A DNA stretch of 64,000 nucleotides from Nitrosomonas eutropha (GCF_900116685.1 NZ_FPBL01000001.1:62001-126000); one strand, 5' to 3'; numbered from the stretch's first letter, positions 40,607 to 52,273 are shown. The notes: a model not told the origin generated them from the sequence alone. A program made the numbers and translations.

Positions 40607-42484
40607 CTACCCTGCTTTCTCAGCAGGTTCCGGCATCGTTCCCAGGAAAAAGTAATCCAGTACTTTGCGAGCAATAGGAGCAGCGGTTGATCCGCCCGAG
40701 CCACCATTCTCGATCAGCACTGTCAGCACTATCCTGGGATTTTCCACAGGCGCAAAAGCTGTAAACAGCGCATGGTCGCGATGCCGCTCGTCAATTTTAT
40801 TGGCGTTGTAGCGTTCACCCTGCTTGATATTGATTACCTGGGAAGTACCGGTTTTCCCGGCAAAGGTATAAGCAGTATTAGCACCGGCACGGGATGCTGT
40901 ACCGCCAGGACGGGTAACATCCGTTAACGCCTGCTTGACAGAATCCAGATATTCCTGCTTCAAGTTCAGCCTGTAAACTTCCTCTACAAAATTATTTTTA
41001 ACAAAATTTTTATAATGATCCACCTGTTGTTTAACAAAATGTGGCTTGTAAGCCTTGCCATCGTTAGCCAGCAACATCATTGCAAATGTCAGCTGAAGTG
41101 GCGTGGATAAATTAAACCCCTGCCCGATACCAACTGAAATGGTATCTCCCGGCAGCCAGTTTTGATTAAATCGCCTCTTTTTCCATTCAGGAGAAGGCAA
41201 CAGCCCAGCGGCTTCTCCTGGAATATCTATCCCGGTTTCTTTGCCAAAACCAAATTTCCCGATGAAGCCATGAATATTGGTGATACCCAAATCATGTGCG
41301 AGCATGTAATAGTAAGTATCACACGAAATTACCAGAGATTTACGCAAATCGACCCAGCCATGCCCTCCCGGCTTCCAGTCGCGAAAACGGTGCGAACTTC
41401 CAGGTAAACTGAAAAAACCTGGATCATTAAATGCATAACGAAGAGAGCGTTTGCCCAGCTCCAACCCAGCCAGCGCCATAAATGGCTTGAAGGTGGAACC
41501 GGGAGGATATACACCTCGTAAAGCACGATTGTTCAAGGGCCTGTCTATGGATTCATTAAGCAGACGCCAGTTAAGGTGATCAATGCCATCCACAAACAAA
41601 TTGGGATCAAACCCCGGCTTGCTGACAAAAGCCAGAACTTCTCCATTAGAGGGATCCAACGCAACCAAAGCGCCACGATAATCCCCAAAAGCCTGTACAG
41701 CTGCCTGCTGTAATCCAATATCGAGAGAAAGGGTAAGATCATTTCCTGCAACTGGCGTAACACGGGACAAAGTACGTACAGGACGACCAACAGCATCAGT
41801 CTCAACCTGCTCAAAACCGGTCTGTCCATGCAGCGCACTTTCGTAGCTTTTTTCGATACCAATCCGCCCGATATGCGTGGAACCGTAGTAATTCTTTAGC
41901 CGCTTATCTGCTTCGAGCTGTTCCAGATCCTTGTCGCTGATACGTCCAATGTAGCCTATCACATGAGAAACCAGCTCTCCTTTCGGGTAATGCCTGAGGG
42001 GATGCGCCTTGATATCCATCCCAGGAAAGCGATACTGATTTTCCGCAAAACGGGCTACTTCAAAATCTGTCAGACGGGAGCGAATGGGCAGGCTTTTAAA
42101 TCTTGTATTTTCAAGTTTCAGCTTGTTAAAGCGTCTCCGATCCTCAGGAGTAATCTCAATGATAGTTGCCAATTCATTGATAGTTGCATCAAGATTTTTA
42201 ACCTGATCGGGGATTATTTCCAAAGTGTAGGCCGTGTAATTCTGGGCCAGAATTTCTCCATTACGATCAAATATGAGTCCCCGGTTAGGTGTCAGCGGCT
42301 GGATAGCAATGCGATTCGCTTCCGCAAGAGTCGTATAGTGCTCTTCTTGCAATACCTGTAGATAAAAAAAACGACCGAAGAGCAAACCGAACAAAACCAC
42401 AACACCAATCGCACTGATCACCAACCTGATACGAAAATGCCGAGTTTCACGTATATGATTACGTAACTCTACAATATCACTCAT
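40607..42484 (-). CDS. mrdA: Penicillin-binding protein 2 (peptidoglycan D,D-transpeptidase)
   Basis: A 625-residue class B PBP. One N-terminal helix (about 21-43) is followed by the pedestal domain (RGLIFDRNGEILAQN) and the transpeptidase. Catalytic Ser330 and Lys333 are in PPGSTFKP, the second motif is SCD (residue about 390) and the third KTGTSQV. The length is normal for PBP2. It overlaps mreD by four bases. Confidence 0.94.
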   Translation of the reverse strand: MSDIVELRNHIRETRHFRIRLVISAIGVVVLFGLLFGRFFYLQVLQEEHYTTLAEANRIAIQPLTPNRGLIFDRNGEILAQNYTAYTLEIIPDQVKNLDATINELATIIEITPEDRRRFNKLKLENTRFKSLPIRSRLTDFEVARFAENQYRFPGMDIKAHPLRHYPKGELVSHVIGYIGRISDKDLEQLEADKRLKNYYGSTHIGRIGIEKSYESALHGQTGFEQVETDAVGRPVRTLSRVTPVAGNDLTLSLDIGLQQAAVQAFGDYRGALVALDPSNGEVLAFVSKPGFDPNLFVDGIDHLNWRLLNESIDRPLNNRALRGVYPPGSTFKPFMALAGLELGKRSLRYAFNDPGFFSLPGSSHRFRDWKPGGHGWVDLRKSLVISCDTYYYMLAHDLGITNIHGFIGKFGFGKETGIDIPGEAAGLLPSPEWKKRRFNQNWLPGDTISVGIGQGFNLSTPLQLTFAMMLLANDGKAYKPHFVKQQVDHYKNFVKNNFVEEVYRLNLKQEYLDSVKQALTDVTRPGGTASRAGANTAYTFAGKTGTSQVINIKQGERYNANKIDERHRDHALFTAFAPVENPRIVLTVLIENGGSGGSTAAPIARKVLDYFFLGTMPEPAEKAG

Positions 42485-43032
42485 ACTTCATCGCGATCAA
42501 TTCGCTGCTTACGAAAGACTCCCAGCAGAAAAGCCAATAAGGGCCAACATAACGCCCCAGTTATACTGGCCAGGAAAATATACCATTCAGGAATATACGT
42601 TCCTGCCAGGATCCCGGTTAAAAATACCACTCCTTGCCCTGATAACAGTATCCATAAAACTGCGGGGATTTGCTGAAAGGCATTAAACAAACGTAAACGT
42701 CGATGCAGGATCAAGGCAAAAAATGTGATCAGGCAATATGCAATGGCATGCTGACCCATGATACTGACATCGATGACATCCATGAACAGACCGCTTATGA
42801 AAGCGATACTCATGCCTGCTTGCTGTGGTTGATAGATATTCCAGTAGAGTAATGTCAGCGCCACAAAATCCGGACGCAAAACCAATATCACTTTATCAAA
42901 CGGCATCAGGCTAATTAAAATTGCCGTTATCAAACTGATATAAATCAGTGATTTTTTTGCAGGAAATGAAAATTCCTGGACTTCGTAATCATAGCTCCTG
43001 ATTCTGGATTTTTCGTTTTGTCTGGGATGCAT
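42481..43032 (-). CDS. mreD: Rod shape-determining protein MreD
   Basis: A 183-residue integral membrane protein with about five helices after a charged N-terminal stretch of some 30 residues. DFVALTLLYWNIYQPQQAGM and the segment with SGLFMDVIDVSIMGQHA fit the family. The ATG at 43032 overlaps mreC by 44 bases; the true start may be further in, as no good ribosome site could be assigned. Confidence 0.87.
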   Translation of the reverse strand: MHPRQNEKSRIRSYDYEVQEFSFPAKKSLIYISLITAILISLMPFDKVILVLRPDFVALTLLYWNIYQPQQAGMSIAFISGLFMDVIDVSIMGQHAIAYCLITFFALILHRRLRLFNAFQQIPAVLWILLSGQGVVFLTGILAGTYIPEWYIFLASITGALCWPLLAFLLGVFRKQRIDRDEV

Positions 43033-43894
43033 GGGATTCGGGGTTATCTGGTATTTCCGGAACAGGCGCTGGCGAACCGGTCAGAATGAGAACTTGCCTG
43101 TGCCGATCTACACCTGCCACGGGAGTACATATAATACGTGCAAATTTATGTGAACGATCGTACTCGATATGAGTCACCCGCCCCACAGGCAATCCTGGCG
43201 GATAAACCCCCCCGATCCCCGAAGTGATCAGTAGGTCGCCTTCCCGGATATCCGTACTAATGGATAAAAACCGCAACTCCAGTTCACCATTCCTACCTGT
43301 ACCCGAAATCACTGTTCGCAAGCTGTTACGCTCAATTTGCACAGGCACCAGATGATTCTTATCTGTAATCAACGTGATTTCCGCCGTCCACGGATAAATC
43401 TGTGTCACCTGCCCGATCACGCCAAGATCATCAATCACAATCTGCCCAGCCTTGACACCACTTGAGCTCCCCTTGCCTACTGTTATCTTGCGGCTAAAAG
43501 GATCACGTGGCACATAAAGTATTTCCGCCAGAACAGTTTGAATTTCGGTTTGTTTAGCAGCCCCAAGTAGAGCACGCAGACGCTCATTCTCGCTAGTCAA
43601 TGCCTGTAACCGAAAAAAATCATAGCGACTACCCAGATATTCATGCCTGAGATGATCAATTTCCTCAATGAGTTCAAAATCAGAAATATATCGTTCTACT
43701 CTTTCCTGCAGGGAGAAAGGTAGATACGCCAGTTTTTGTAACGGGAAAATGATAATCGCAATTACACGCCGCACCTCGGAAATTGCGTCAGAACGAGTAT
43801 CTGCAATCATCACAAAGACAGATAGCAACACAAAGAAAAACATCCGCGTCAGAGGATTTGAACCTGGCTTGAAAAATTGTGGAGGAGTTTGCAT
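42989..43894 (-). CDS. mreC: Rod shape-determining protein MreC
   Basis: A 301-residue bitopic protein. A helix (about 17-34) precedes a coiled coil (about 70-110, ELIEEIDHLRHEYL) and the periplasmic beta domains with GVIGQVTQIYPWTAEITLITDKN and DLLITSGIGGVYPPGLPVG. The Pro-rich C-terminal tail is variable in the family. It links MreB to the wall synthases. Confidence 0.92.
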   Translation of the reverse strand: MQTPPQFFKPGSNPLTRMFFFVLLSVFVMIADTRSDAISEVRRVIAIIIFPLQKLAYLPFSLQERVERYISDFELIEEIDHLRHEYLGSRYDFFRLQALTSENERLRALLGAAKQTEIQTVLAEILYVPRDPFSRKITVGKGSSSGVKAGQIVIDDLGVIGQVTQIYPWTAEITLITDKNHLVPVQIERNSLRTVISGTGRNGELELRFLSISTDIREGDLLITSGIGGVYPPGLPVGRVTHIEYDRSHKFARIICTPVAGVDRHRQVLILTGSPAPVPEIPDNPESHASQTKRKIQNQEL

Positions 43895-44257
43895 GGCACC
43901 TCTCAGTATTTCCGTATTCCAAATTCACAGATTGGAACATACCACTTGCTAAAAATACTAATGACAACCTGAAAACTTGAATAAATGATATGCAGTAAAA
44001 CAATATACCAAAGTGTTTGAGGCACGGATTCTATACCTGAATACCGCTTGAGAAGGGTAAGAATTCGACGAAGGCCAATCCGATCTGTCCAGACTGGCCA
44101 TTTCAGCAAATTAATCGTCAAGGTTTATGGCGTGGTTTATACAGATTCAATATAAGCAGGTTAACTGGGCAACAGATCCCGGATATCAGTCGTGCCCTCA
44201 CATTACGTAGCGACTCGCCAGCTTGCACAATAAAAAAAGCGAAAGAAGATAAACAGA
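43895..44257. other. Gap of about 360 bases between mreB and mreC
   Basis: No supported gene. A 72-codon minus-strand frame (44121 down to 43903) has no recognisable family and no clear ribosome site. In most relatives mreC follows mreB closely, so the spacer is longer than usual and may hold a second promoter. Confidence 0.4.
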
Positions 44258-45376
<1,119 letters not shown>

Positions 45377-45387
45377 TTATTTTACTC

Positions 45388-45416
45388 TTGAAGCAAACGC
45401 TGCAGATATATAAAAA
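45388..45416 (+). promoter_or_regulatory. Possible sigma-70 promoter for gatCAB
   Basis: TTGAAG at 45388 and TAAAAA at 45411 are 17 bases apart (TATAAA at 45409 at 15 bases), about 70 bases upstream of gatC in the divergent mreB-gatC region. Pattern match by eye only. Confidence 0.35.
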
Positions 45417-45481
45417 TATGCGTTTAGCAGGTGTGCATGATACTCTATTACGCGTTTCGGTTTAAATAGAAAGCTATAAAA

Positions 45482-45769
45482 ATGACACTATCACTGAGCG
45501 ATATCAAGCGCGTTGCAAAGTTGGCTCGTATCGAGATCAGCGAGGCAGATGCCCAGCAGAACCTGATCCAGTTATCCGGGATATTTAACCTGATCGAACA
45601 GATGCAGGCGGTTGAGACACAAAAGATCAAGCCGATGAGCTACTCTCAGGATATGGTGCAAAGACTGCGAGAGGATATTGTCACCGAAACCGATCAACAT
45701 ATACAGTTTCAGTCAATTGCACCCCAGATTGAAGATAGTTACTATCTGGTTCCCAGGGTAATCGAATAA
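45482..45769 (+). CDS. gatC: Glutamyl/aspartyl-tRNA amidotransferase subunit C
   Basis: A 95-residue protein with the family pattern LSDIKRVAKLARIEISEADA at its start (key residues VAKLARIE) and SYYLVPRVIE at its end. GatC clamps GatA and GatB in the GatCAB complex, which converts misacylated Glu-tRNA(Gln) and/or Asp-tRNA(Asn). The start has a poor ribosome site. It lies 65 bases before gatA. Confidence 0.93.
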   Translation: MTLSLSDIKRVAKLARIEISEADAQQNLIQLSGIFNLIEQMQAVETQKIKPMSYSQDMVQRLREDIVTETDQHIQFQSIAPQIEDSYYLVPRVIE

Positions 45770-45834
45770 CGCTGATAATAAAAACTGTATCCCTGCTTAT
45801 CAATTTTCAAAATATTCCACCGCACTGACAGACC

Positions 45835-47295
45835 ATGTTAAATGCCAGTCTCAGGCAGCTCTCTTCGTTGCTTTCAGAAAAAAAAATATCCAGCACAGAA
45901 CTCACCGGAGAATTCCTGACCCGGATCAAGGCACTTAATCCTGACTTGAATGCCTTTATTACTGTGAATGAAGAAAAAAGTCTGGAACAGGCCAGGGTCG
46001 CTGACGAGATGATCGCCTCGGGACAATCCACCCCGCTCACAGGAATACCCATCGCCCAAAAAGATATTTTCTGCGCCAACGGGTGGTTGACAACATGTGG
46101 ATCAAAAATACTTTCAAATTTTATTTCACCCTATGATGCCGCCGTGGTGAAACAGTTTGATCAGGCGGGCATGGTCAATCTGGGCAAAACCAACATGGAT
46201 GAATTCGCCATGGGTTCCAGTAATGAAACTTCCTATTACGGGCCAGTCAAAAACCCCTGGGACAGACTGGCTGTTCCTGGTGGCAGCTCAGGCGGCTCGG
46301 CCTGCGCGGTAGCAGCCAGGCTGGCACCAGCGGCAACCGGCACCGATACGGGCGGCTCTATTCGCCAACCAGCGGCATTATGTGGAATCAGCGGAATCAA
46401 ACCCACCTACGGACTGGTTTCCCGCTATGGCATGATCGCATTCGCATCCAGCCTTGATCAGGCAGGGCCAATGGCCAAATCTGCTGAAGATCTTGCTCTG
46501 CTGCTGAACGTCATGGTCGGATTTGATGAGCGTGATTCAACCAGCCTGCAACGGAAAAAAGAAGATTACACACAAAGTCTGGAGAGATCAGTAAGCGGGC
46601 TGCGCATTGGCTTGCCCAAAGAATTTTTTGCAGAAGGCATGAGCAGCGATGTTTCCAGCGCGGTAGAAGCTGCTCTGACGGAGTATCGCAAACTGGGCGC
46701 CACATTTGTCGAGGTATCTCTGCCAAACAGCAAGCTTGCTGTTCCAGTCTATTACGTACTCGCGCCCGCAGAAGCATCCAGCAATCTCTCTCGCTTTGAC
46801 GGAGTGCGATACGGCTATCGCGCTACACAATATACCAATCTGGAAGATTTATACGCAAAGACACGCGCAGAAGGATTCGGTGAGGAAGTGAAGCGCCGTA
46901 TTCTTATTGGCACGTACGTGCTATCCCATGGTTACTATGACGCCTACTATCTTCAGGCCCAGAAATTACGCCGTCTGATTGCCGAAGATTTTACGAAAGC
47001 TTTTGAGCAGTGCGATCTGATCATGGGGCCGACTTCACCCACTGTAGCTTTTAATATTGGTGAAAAATGCGACGATCCGATCCAGATGTATTTGTCCGAT
47101 ATCTACACCAGTGCTGCCAGCCTTGCAGGATTACCGGGTATGTCGATACCTGTTGGCTTTGGCAATAACAGACGGCCGGCAGGGTTGCATATTATTGGAA
47201 ACTACTTCAGAGAAGCACAAATGCTGAATGTCGCCCATTGCTACCAGCAAGTAACAAACTGGCATGAGCTTACTCCACTGGAAATTAATCGCTAA
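45835..47295 (+). CDS. gatA: Glutamyl/aspartyl-tRNA amidotransferase subunit A
   Basis: A 486-residue amidase-signature protein that releases ammonia from glutamine. The Ser-cisSer-Lys triad is visible: Lys76 in PIAQKD, Ser151 in PGGSSGGSA and Ser175 in DTGGSIRQP. Length and the C-terminal [11 protein letters not shown] are standard. It lies between gatC and gatB in the usual order. Confidence 0.95.
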   Translation: MLNASLRQLSSLLSEKKISSTELTGEFLTRIKALNPDLNAFITVNEEKSLEQARVADEMIASGQSTPLTGIPIAQKDIFCANGWLTTCGSKILSNFISPYDAAVVKQFDQAGMVNLGKTNMDEFAMGSSNETSYYGPVKNPWDRLAVPGGSSGGSACAVAARLAPAATGTDTGGSIRQPAALCGISGIKPTYGLVSRYGMIAFASSLDQAGPMAKSAEDLALLLNVMVGFDERDSTSLQRKKEDYTQSLERSVSGLRIGLPKEFFAEGMSSDVSSAVEAALTEYRKLGATFVEVSLPNSKLAVPVYYVLAPAEASSNLSRFDGVRYGYRATQYTNLEDLYAKTRAEGFGEEVKRRILIGTYVLSHGYYDAYYLQAQKLRRLIAEDFTKAFEQCDLIMGPTSPTVAFNIGEKCDDPIQMYLSDIYTSAASLAGLPGMSIPVGFGNNRRPAGLHIIGNYFREAQMLNVAHCYQQVTNWHELTPLEINR

Positions 47296-47361
47296 AAAGA
47301 GACCCGGCCCTCTGCTCTCTGGCTAACATCAAGCAATTAAAAGAAAAAGGATTACCTGATC

Positions 47362-48798
47362 ATGCAATGGGAAACTGTCATTGGCCTTGAAATACATGTG
47401 CAGCTAGCGACCCGATCCAAAATTTTCTCTGGTGCATCTGTCGCGTATGGCGCTCAGCCAAATTCACAAGCCTGCGCGGTAGATATTGCTCTACCCGGAG
47501 TGCTGCCAGTATTAAACCGGAAAGCAGTCGAGTACGCCATCCGCTTTGGGCTGGCGATTAATGCGGCCATCAACTCACCTTCGATCTTTGCCCGGAAAAA
47601 CTATTTTTATCCTGATTTGCCCAAAGGTTACCAAATCAGCCAGTTGGAACGCCCGATCGTTGAAGGAGGGCACGTTACCATCCGAACAGGAGATAAAGAG
47701 AAGACCATCCACCTGACACGCGCCCATCTGGAAGAAGATGCAGGTAAATCAACACACGAAGGATTTCACGACAAAACAGGGATTGATCTGAATCGCGCTG
47801 GAACCGGCTTGCTGGAAATAGTCTCGGAACCAGAGATGCGCAGCAGTACCGAGGCCGTGGCCTATGCAAAAGCACTTCACTCACTGGTTCGCTGGATCGG
47901 CATTTGTGACGGCAACATGCAGGAAGGATCCTTCCGTTGCGATGCCAATGTTTCGGTACGTCCTGCAGGATCAGATGTACTGGGAACACGCTGTGAAATC
48001 AAAAACCTCAACTCATTCCGTTTTCTTGAAAGAGCAATTGACTACGAAGTGGCAAGGCAGATTGATATTCTGGAAAGTGGCGGCAGCATCATTCAGCAAA
48101 CGCGACTATATGATGCAGATCGGGATGAAACCCGCTCCATGCGCAGCAAGGAAGATGCACATGATTACCGCTATTTTCCGGATCCCGATCTGTTGCCAGT
48201 CGTTATCCCTCAGGAATGGATAGAACAGATCAGAGAGAAACTACCGGAATTGCCGGAAGACAGACGTAATCGCTATATCCAGGATTTTGGCCTGTCTGCC
48301 TATGATGCAAATATACTGACTGCAGCACGCGAACTGGCTGACTATTTTGAACAAGCAGTCAAACATCTCCCGGAGCAAAGCAAGCTTTGTGCTAACTGGA
48401 TCATGGGTGAAGTTAGTGGGAGACTGAACAAGGAAGAGCTCGAAATTGATCGGTGCCCAGTCAATCCTGAACAGCTGGCAGGATTACTGTTGCGGATTAC
48501 AGATGGCACCGTGTCAGGAAAAATAGCCAAGGATGTGTTTGATAGTATGTGGCAAGGCAACGGTGACAGCGCTGATACAATTATCGATGCAAAAAACCTC
48601 AGGCAGATTTCAGATGGTGGTGAAATTGAAAAATGGATTGACGAGGTACTTGCGGCAAATCAACAACAGGTAGCTGATTATCGCGCTGGAAAAGAAAAGG
48701 CGTTTAACTCCCTGGTCGGCCAGATAATGAAAATATCAAAAGGCAAAGCCAATCCTGCCCAGGTCAATACACTGCTTAAAAAACGTCTGACGGAATAA
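47362..48798 (+). CDS. gatB: Aspartyl/glutamyl-tRNA amidotransferase subunit B
   Basis: A 478-residue kinase-like subunit that activates the tRNA-bound carboxylate. [13 protein letters not shown] at the start, [15 protein letters not shown] and HLEEDAGKS are catalytic cradle motifs, and the C-terminal YqeY-like tail ends in [15 protein letters not shown]. Complete and typical. Confidence 0.95.
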   Translation: MQWETVIGLEIHVQLATRSKIFSGASVAYGAQPNSQACAVDIALPGVLPVLNRKAVEYAIRFGLAINAAINSPSIFARKNYFYPDLPKGYQISQLERPIVEGGHVTIRTGDKEKTIHLTRAHLEEDAGKSTHEGFHDKTGIDLNRAGTGLLEIVSEPEMRSSTEAVAYAKALHSLVRWIGICDGNMQEGSFRCDANVSVRPAGSDVLGTRCEIKNLNSFRFLERAIDYEVARQIDILESGGSIIQQTRLYDADRDETRSMRSKEDAHDYRYFPDPDLLPVVIPQEWIEQIREKLPELPEDRRNRYIQDFGLSAYDANILTAARELADYFEQAVKHLPEQSKLCANWIMGEVSGRLNKEELEIDRCPVNPEQLAGLLLRITDGTVSGKIAKDVFDSMWQGNGDSADTIIDAKNLRQISDGGEIEKWIDEVLAANQQQVADYRAGKEKAFNSLVGQIMKISKGKANPAQVNTLLKKRLTE

Positions 48799-48895
48799 AA
48801 CTCAAGGTAAACTTGAGGAGAACAATCACAGCTGGTTATAAAAGAGAGTTTGCGGAGATATATCCCGGCATAGCGCTCGCGTTATAACTAACCGT

Positions 48896-48956
48896 TCAAA
48901 ACAAGAATTCAGACCCGACAACAACCCTTACAACAGTTCCAGATCGAGTCTGAATT
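48896..48956 (-). terminator. Terminator of the small lipoprotein gene
   Basis: On the minus strand AATTCAGACTCG pairs with CGGGTCTGAATT (one G-T pair) and is followed by CTTGTTTTG. It lies about 30 bases beyond the stop at 48983. Confidence 0.6.
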
Positions 48957-48982
48957 TCATGCATAAACTCTGTTACTGCTAT

Positions 48983-49174
48983 TTATTTTTTCAGAGCATC
49001 GCATCCATCAATAAATTTCTGCCGCTCGGCTTCATTATTTTTGTAATAATCCAGCGCTCTTTCCATCCCTCTTCCGGCACAATTTTCAGGAGATACTTCA
49101 GGAGCAGCGTTACCGCAGCTGATTAAGGTGACACCAAGGCCAAGAATACAGATGATGTAGTATGTAAATTTCAT
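48983..49174 (-). CDS. Small hypothetical lipoprotein
   Basis: A 63-residue protein with a signal peptide and lipobox LISC, giving a mature peptide of about 44 residues. The mature part has two more Cys residues (NCAGRG and DGCDALKK), possibly a disulfide, and a charged helix between them. An AGGGAA ribosome site and a downstream terminator support a real gene. The family is not recognised. Confidence 0.75.
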   Translation of the reverse strand: MKFTYYIICILGLGVTLISCGNAAPEVSPENCAGRGMERALDYYKNNEAERQKFIDGCDALKK

Positions 49175-49527
49175 TTAAAGGTTCCCTCTATAAAAATCCG
49201 TTAAAACCCGGCGCACACGTCACAGTTTTCACTTGTTAAACCTATCTGCTAACTATCAAATATCCCGAATCAGACATTTCAATCGTTAACGCCTGCGACC
49301 TCGCCAAACACTCGCAGCTAATAACTACAAGTCAAATCATTCTACCTGAGTTCTCATGGCCCAAAACAGTTTCACCCTCTTTTTCCGGAAAATATTCACA
49401 ACGCAGCCACCGGAAAAAGCATGTTAATCACAGTAATATAGAAGCTTGTTTTAATATCCTGGCCAAGGGAAAACCAAAATTAGCTGATTATGCAAACGGA
49501 ACCCGTAGGCCCCGTTTGCTGTACGCT
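49175..49527. other. About 350 bases without a gene between the lipoprotein and hsp20
   Basis: No gene seen. GCAAACGG (49492-49499) pairs with CCGTTTGC (49512-49519) just downstream of hsp20, read leftwards, without a clear T-run. The rest is presumably the promoter region of the lipoprotein gene. Confidence 0.45.
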
Positions 49528-49965
49528 TTATTGTACAGACACGTTGATTTTTTTGGGTTGAACAGCTACCCGTTTAGGAATGGTAACAACCAACACCCCA
49601 TCTTTGGTGGCTGCTGTAATGGCACCAAGATCAGCTGTATCCGGGAGGCTGAAGCGGCGGTAGAAAGAACCATGAGTCCGCTCCACTCGTTTATATCCTT
49701 CCTTCTCCGTTCTGGCTTCAGTCTGCTTCTCACCTTTGATGGTAAGCATGCCGTTATCCGTAGTTACCTCAATTGCTTCAGGTTTTACGCCAGGCAAATC
49801 CGCATGCAAAACAAACTTGTCTCCCTCCTCCTTGATATCTACAGCAGGCGCCCATTCAGCAACAGCAGAAGAACTACCTTCTGTTGCCATATCATCACGT
49901 ACCCGCTCCAGTTCTCGTTGCAATTGAGTCAGTAATCCCCATGGTTCATAGCGTGTAATTGCCAT
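49528..49965 (-). CDS. Small heat shock protein, Hsp20/alpha-crystallin family
   Basis: A 145-residue chaperone. After a short N-terminal arm (TRYEPWGLLTQLQREL) comes the alpha-crystallin domain (about residues 42-132), with FVLHADLPGVKPEAIEV, the family GMLTIKGE and the closing GVLVVTIPK. It holds denatured proteins in soluble form. The second of two adjacent ATG codons (49965) is best spaced from GGAGGG. The gene is monocistronic. Confidence 0.92.
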   Translation of the reverse strand: MAITRYEPWGLLTQLQRELERVRDDMATEGSSSAVAEWAPAVDIKEEGDKFVLHADLPGVKPEAIEVTTDNGMLTIKGEKQTEARTEKEGYKRVERTHGSFYRRFSLPDTADLGAITAATKDGVLVVTIPKRVAVQPKKINVSVQ

Positions 49966-50119
49966 CATAACCCTCCATACCAAGTCAAAAAACACTTACC
50001 AAAACAGGCTGTCACTTAATACAGCATGACATCCCGATCCAAACATCCACCTGAACACCTTCAATCATTCTGAAGCACCAGCCTGGATGATTTTTCCTGC
50101 TTTATGAAACACAGGTACT

Positions 50120-50148
50120 AATATAAGCATGTCTTCAGTATTTTCAAG
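50120..50148 (-). promoter_or_regulatory. Possible promoter upstream of hsp20
   Basis: Read leftwards, CTTGAAA is followed after 16 bases by TATATT. The first half resembles the heat-shock sigma-32 -35 box and the second a sigma-70 -10 box. It is about 155 bases from the start codon, so it is uncertain. Confidence 0.3.
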
Positions 50149-50160
50149 TCATACCTTCGG

Positions 50161-50280
50161 CTAATTTGCCCGTGTCTGATTCGAGCCAAACTCTTCAAAC
50201 TGCATGAGTCTTGTTGTTGATAACGGGTGGCTGAAATAATAACCCTGCAGCACTGGCAGGATAGTTTTGTCTGGTTGACG
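50161..50280 (-). pseudogene. Remnant: C-terminal tail of an EAL-domain (c-di-GMP phosphodiesterase) gene
   Basis: Between mutL and hsp20 a minus-strand frame ending in TAG at 50161-50163 reads PVLQGYYFSHPLSTTRL, followed by a short tail. QGYYFS-PL is the characteristic end of EAL domains. The frame covers at most about 40 codons, starts inside the end of mutL in another frame, and has no start codon or catalytic part. It is thus a fragment left by deletion, with mutL now abutting it. Confidence 0.7.
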
Positions 50281-50281
50281 G

Positions 50282-52105
50282 CTATTTGCCACGCATGAAC
50301 ATTTTATCCAGTTCCGCCAGGCTGATTTCGAACCAGGTAGGTCGGCCGTGGTTACACTGATCCGAGCGCTCGGTCACTTCCATCGTACGCAGCAGTTCGT
50401 TCATTTCCAGCAGTGTCAGCGGGCGGTTGGCGCGAACGGCACCATGGCAGGCCATGGTTGCCAGTAGTTCATTGCGACGGGCGGCGAGCAGCTGGCCAGG
50501 ATCACCATTCCTGATCTCATCCAGCAGATCGCGTACCAGTTTTTCCACATCAGCCCGTTGCAGTATGGTCGGAATTGCACGCACAGCAAGTGTGGTAGCG
50601 GACAGTGTGGTTACCTCAAAACCCAGCTGCTGCAAAAGTGGCTGGCTCTCTTCAACTGTGGCAATGTCGAGACTGTCTGCGTGGAATGTAACTGGAATCA
50701 GTAACCGTTGCGCGGACAAAATCTGTTGATCCAGCTGAGATTTTAGCTGTTCATAGACAATACGTTCGTGCGCGGCGTGCATATCCACAATCACCAATCC
50801 CTTTTTATTTTGCGCCAGGATATAGATGCCGAGAAGCTGCCCCAGCGCAAACCCCAGCGGGGGCATGGCCGGATGCTCACCGCTCTCCCCTTCTTCAGTT
50901 TGCCGGGATTGATGCTGTGCAACCGGAGCGCCGGATTCATTGCCAGATAGAATTTGGTAAAAGTTGAAAGGCTGTGCAATCATTTCTGATGGCAACTGTG
51001 TTTGTCTGGGGTAATTTACCGGCACAGCCGGAGTGAAGCCCGCACGCGCATAGTCTGTAGATGCATAAGTTTCACCCGGCAGCACGACCACCGCAGGCGA
51101 GGATGATTCCGCATTCGAGCGGGGTGAAGCCAGTGCCTTGCTAACACCGTAGTAAATAAACTGGTGAATGGCCCGCGCCTCACGAAAACGAACTTCAGTT
51201 TTGGTTGGATGCACATTGACATCCACCTGTTCGGGATCAATAGCCAGATACAGCACGAAAGCCGCATGCCGATCAAGGTGCAGCACATCACGATAGGCTT
51301 CGCGCAGAGCGTGGGTAATCAGCTTGTCGCGAATAAAGCGCCCATTGACAAAAAAATACTGCATGTCGCGGGTGGCGCGTGAATACGCGGGTAATGCCAG
51401 CATCCCCTGTAAACCAATCCCTGCTGAATGTTCATCAATCCAGGCAGCTGCTCCGGAAAACGCTTCACCAAGCACCGTGCTTATGCGCTCTGCCGCCTCC
51501 GCAGCCTGCCAGTGGCTACGCAGATTCCCATTGTGCCGCAACGTGAAGGTAATGCCAGCGTGGGAAAGCGCCATCCGCCGAAAAACTTCTTCGCAGTGGG
51601 CAAATTCTGTGGCTTCTGTTTTGAGAAATTTGCGGCGGGCGGGCAGATTGAAAAACAGATCCCGGACTTCAACTGTAGTGCCCGCCATGTGGGATGAAGG
51701 CTCTGGCGACATTAGCCGTGTCCCCTCACTGCGAATTTCCCAGGCATGTTTGCCATCCGGTTGATGACTGATGAGTGACAAATACGAAACTGACGCAATA
51801 CTGGCCAGCCCTTCCCCCCGGAATCCCAGGCTGGTGATTCTGTACAGATCCTCCTGACTGGCAATTTTGCTGGTCGCGTGGCGTGTGAGTGCAAGTGATA
51901 ATTCCTCTGCGGGAATGCCTGTACCGTTATCAGTTACACGGATTAGTTTCAATCCGCCCTGCGCGATATTGACCGCAATTTCAGTCGCACCGGCATCAAT
52001 GGAATTTTCCAGCAACTCTTTCAATACCGAAGCCGGTCGTTCGATAACTTCTCCAGCCGCTATCTGACTGATTAACCCATCGGGAAGTAATTTGATCGCA
52101 CTCAT
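50282..52105 (-). CDS. mutL: DNA mismatch repair protein MutL
   Basis: A 607-residue GHKL ATPase. The ATP site has ELLENSIDAGAT, DNGTGIP and the GFRGEGLASIASV lid. The C-terminal domain has DMHAAHERIVYE, matching the DQHAx2Ex4E endonuclease motif with Met for Gln, plus ACHGAVRAN and CNHGRPTW. Such MutL proteins nick DNA themselves, which fits bacteria without MutH. It is divergent from rpiA. Confidence 0.94.
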   Translation of the reverse strand: MSAIKLLPDGLISQIAAGEVIERPASVLKELLENSIDAGATEIAVNIAQGGLKLIRVTDNGTGIPAEELSLALTRHATSKIASQEDLYRITSLGFRGEGLASIASVSYLSLISHQPDGKHAWEIRSEGTRLMSPEPSSHMAGTTVEVRDLFFNLPARRKFLKTEATEFAHCEEVFRRMALSHAGITFTLRHNGNLRSHWQAAEAAERISTVLGEAFSGAAAWIDEHSAGIGLQGMLALPAYSRATRDMQYFFVNGRFIRDKLITHALREAYRDVLHLDRHAAFVLYLAIDPEQVDVNVHPTKTEVRFREARAIHQFIYYGVSKALASPRSNAESSSPAVVVLPGETYASTDYARAGFTPAVPVNYPRQTQLPSEMIAQPFNFYQILSGNESGAPVAQHQSRQTEEGESGEHPAMPPLGFALGQLLGIYILAQNKKGLVIVDMHAAHERIVYEQLKSQLDQQILSAQRLLIPVTFHADSLDIATVEESQPLLQQLGFEVTTLSATTLAVRAIPTILQRADVEKLVRDLLDEIRNGDPGQLLAARRNELLATMACHGAVRANRPLTLLEMNELLRTMEVTERSDQCNHGRPTWFEISLAELDKMFMRGK

Positions 52106-52273
52106 TTAAAACTGGGGCCGGAATAGAAAAAATATGCAGAAAAACTGACTGAATCGGTAATTATACTGTCACCAAGTTATGATACGCTTGATGTCAAACA
52201 GGTGAGGGATGCACGAGTTCTCTCGAATATTCCTCAGTGACAGCAATATTCCAAGAACCAATTATTAATAATC

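Noticed and set aside
43903-44121. 72-codon minus-strand frame between mreB and mreC
   Set aside because: No family, no clear ribosome site, low-complexity hydrophobic composition expected by chance in AT-rich DNA.
48801-48817. Small hairpin CTCAAG-GTAAA-CTTGAG after gatB
   Set aside because: Six-base stem with no T-run; too weak to call a terminator.
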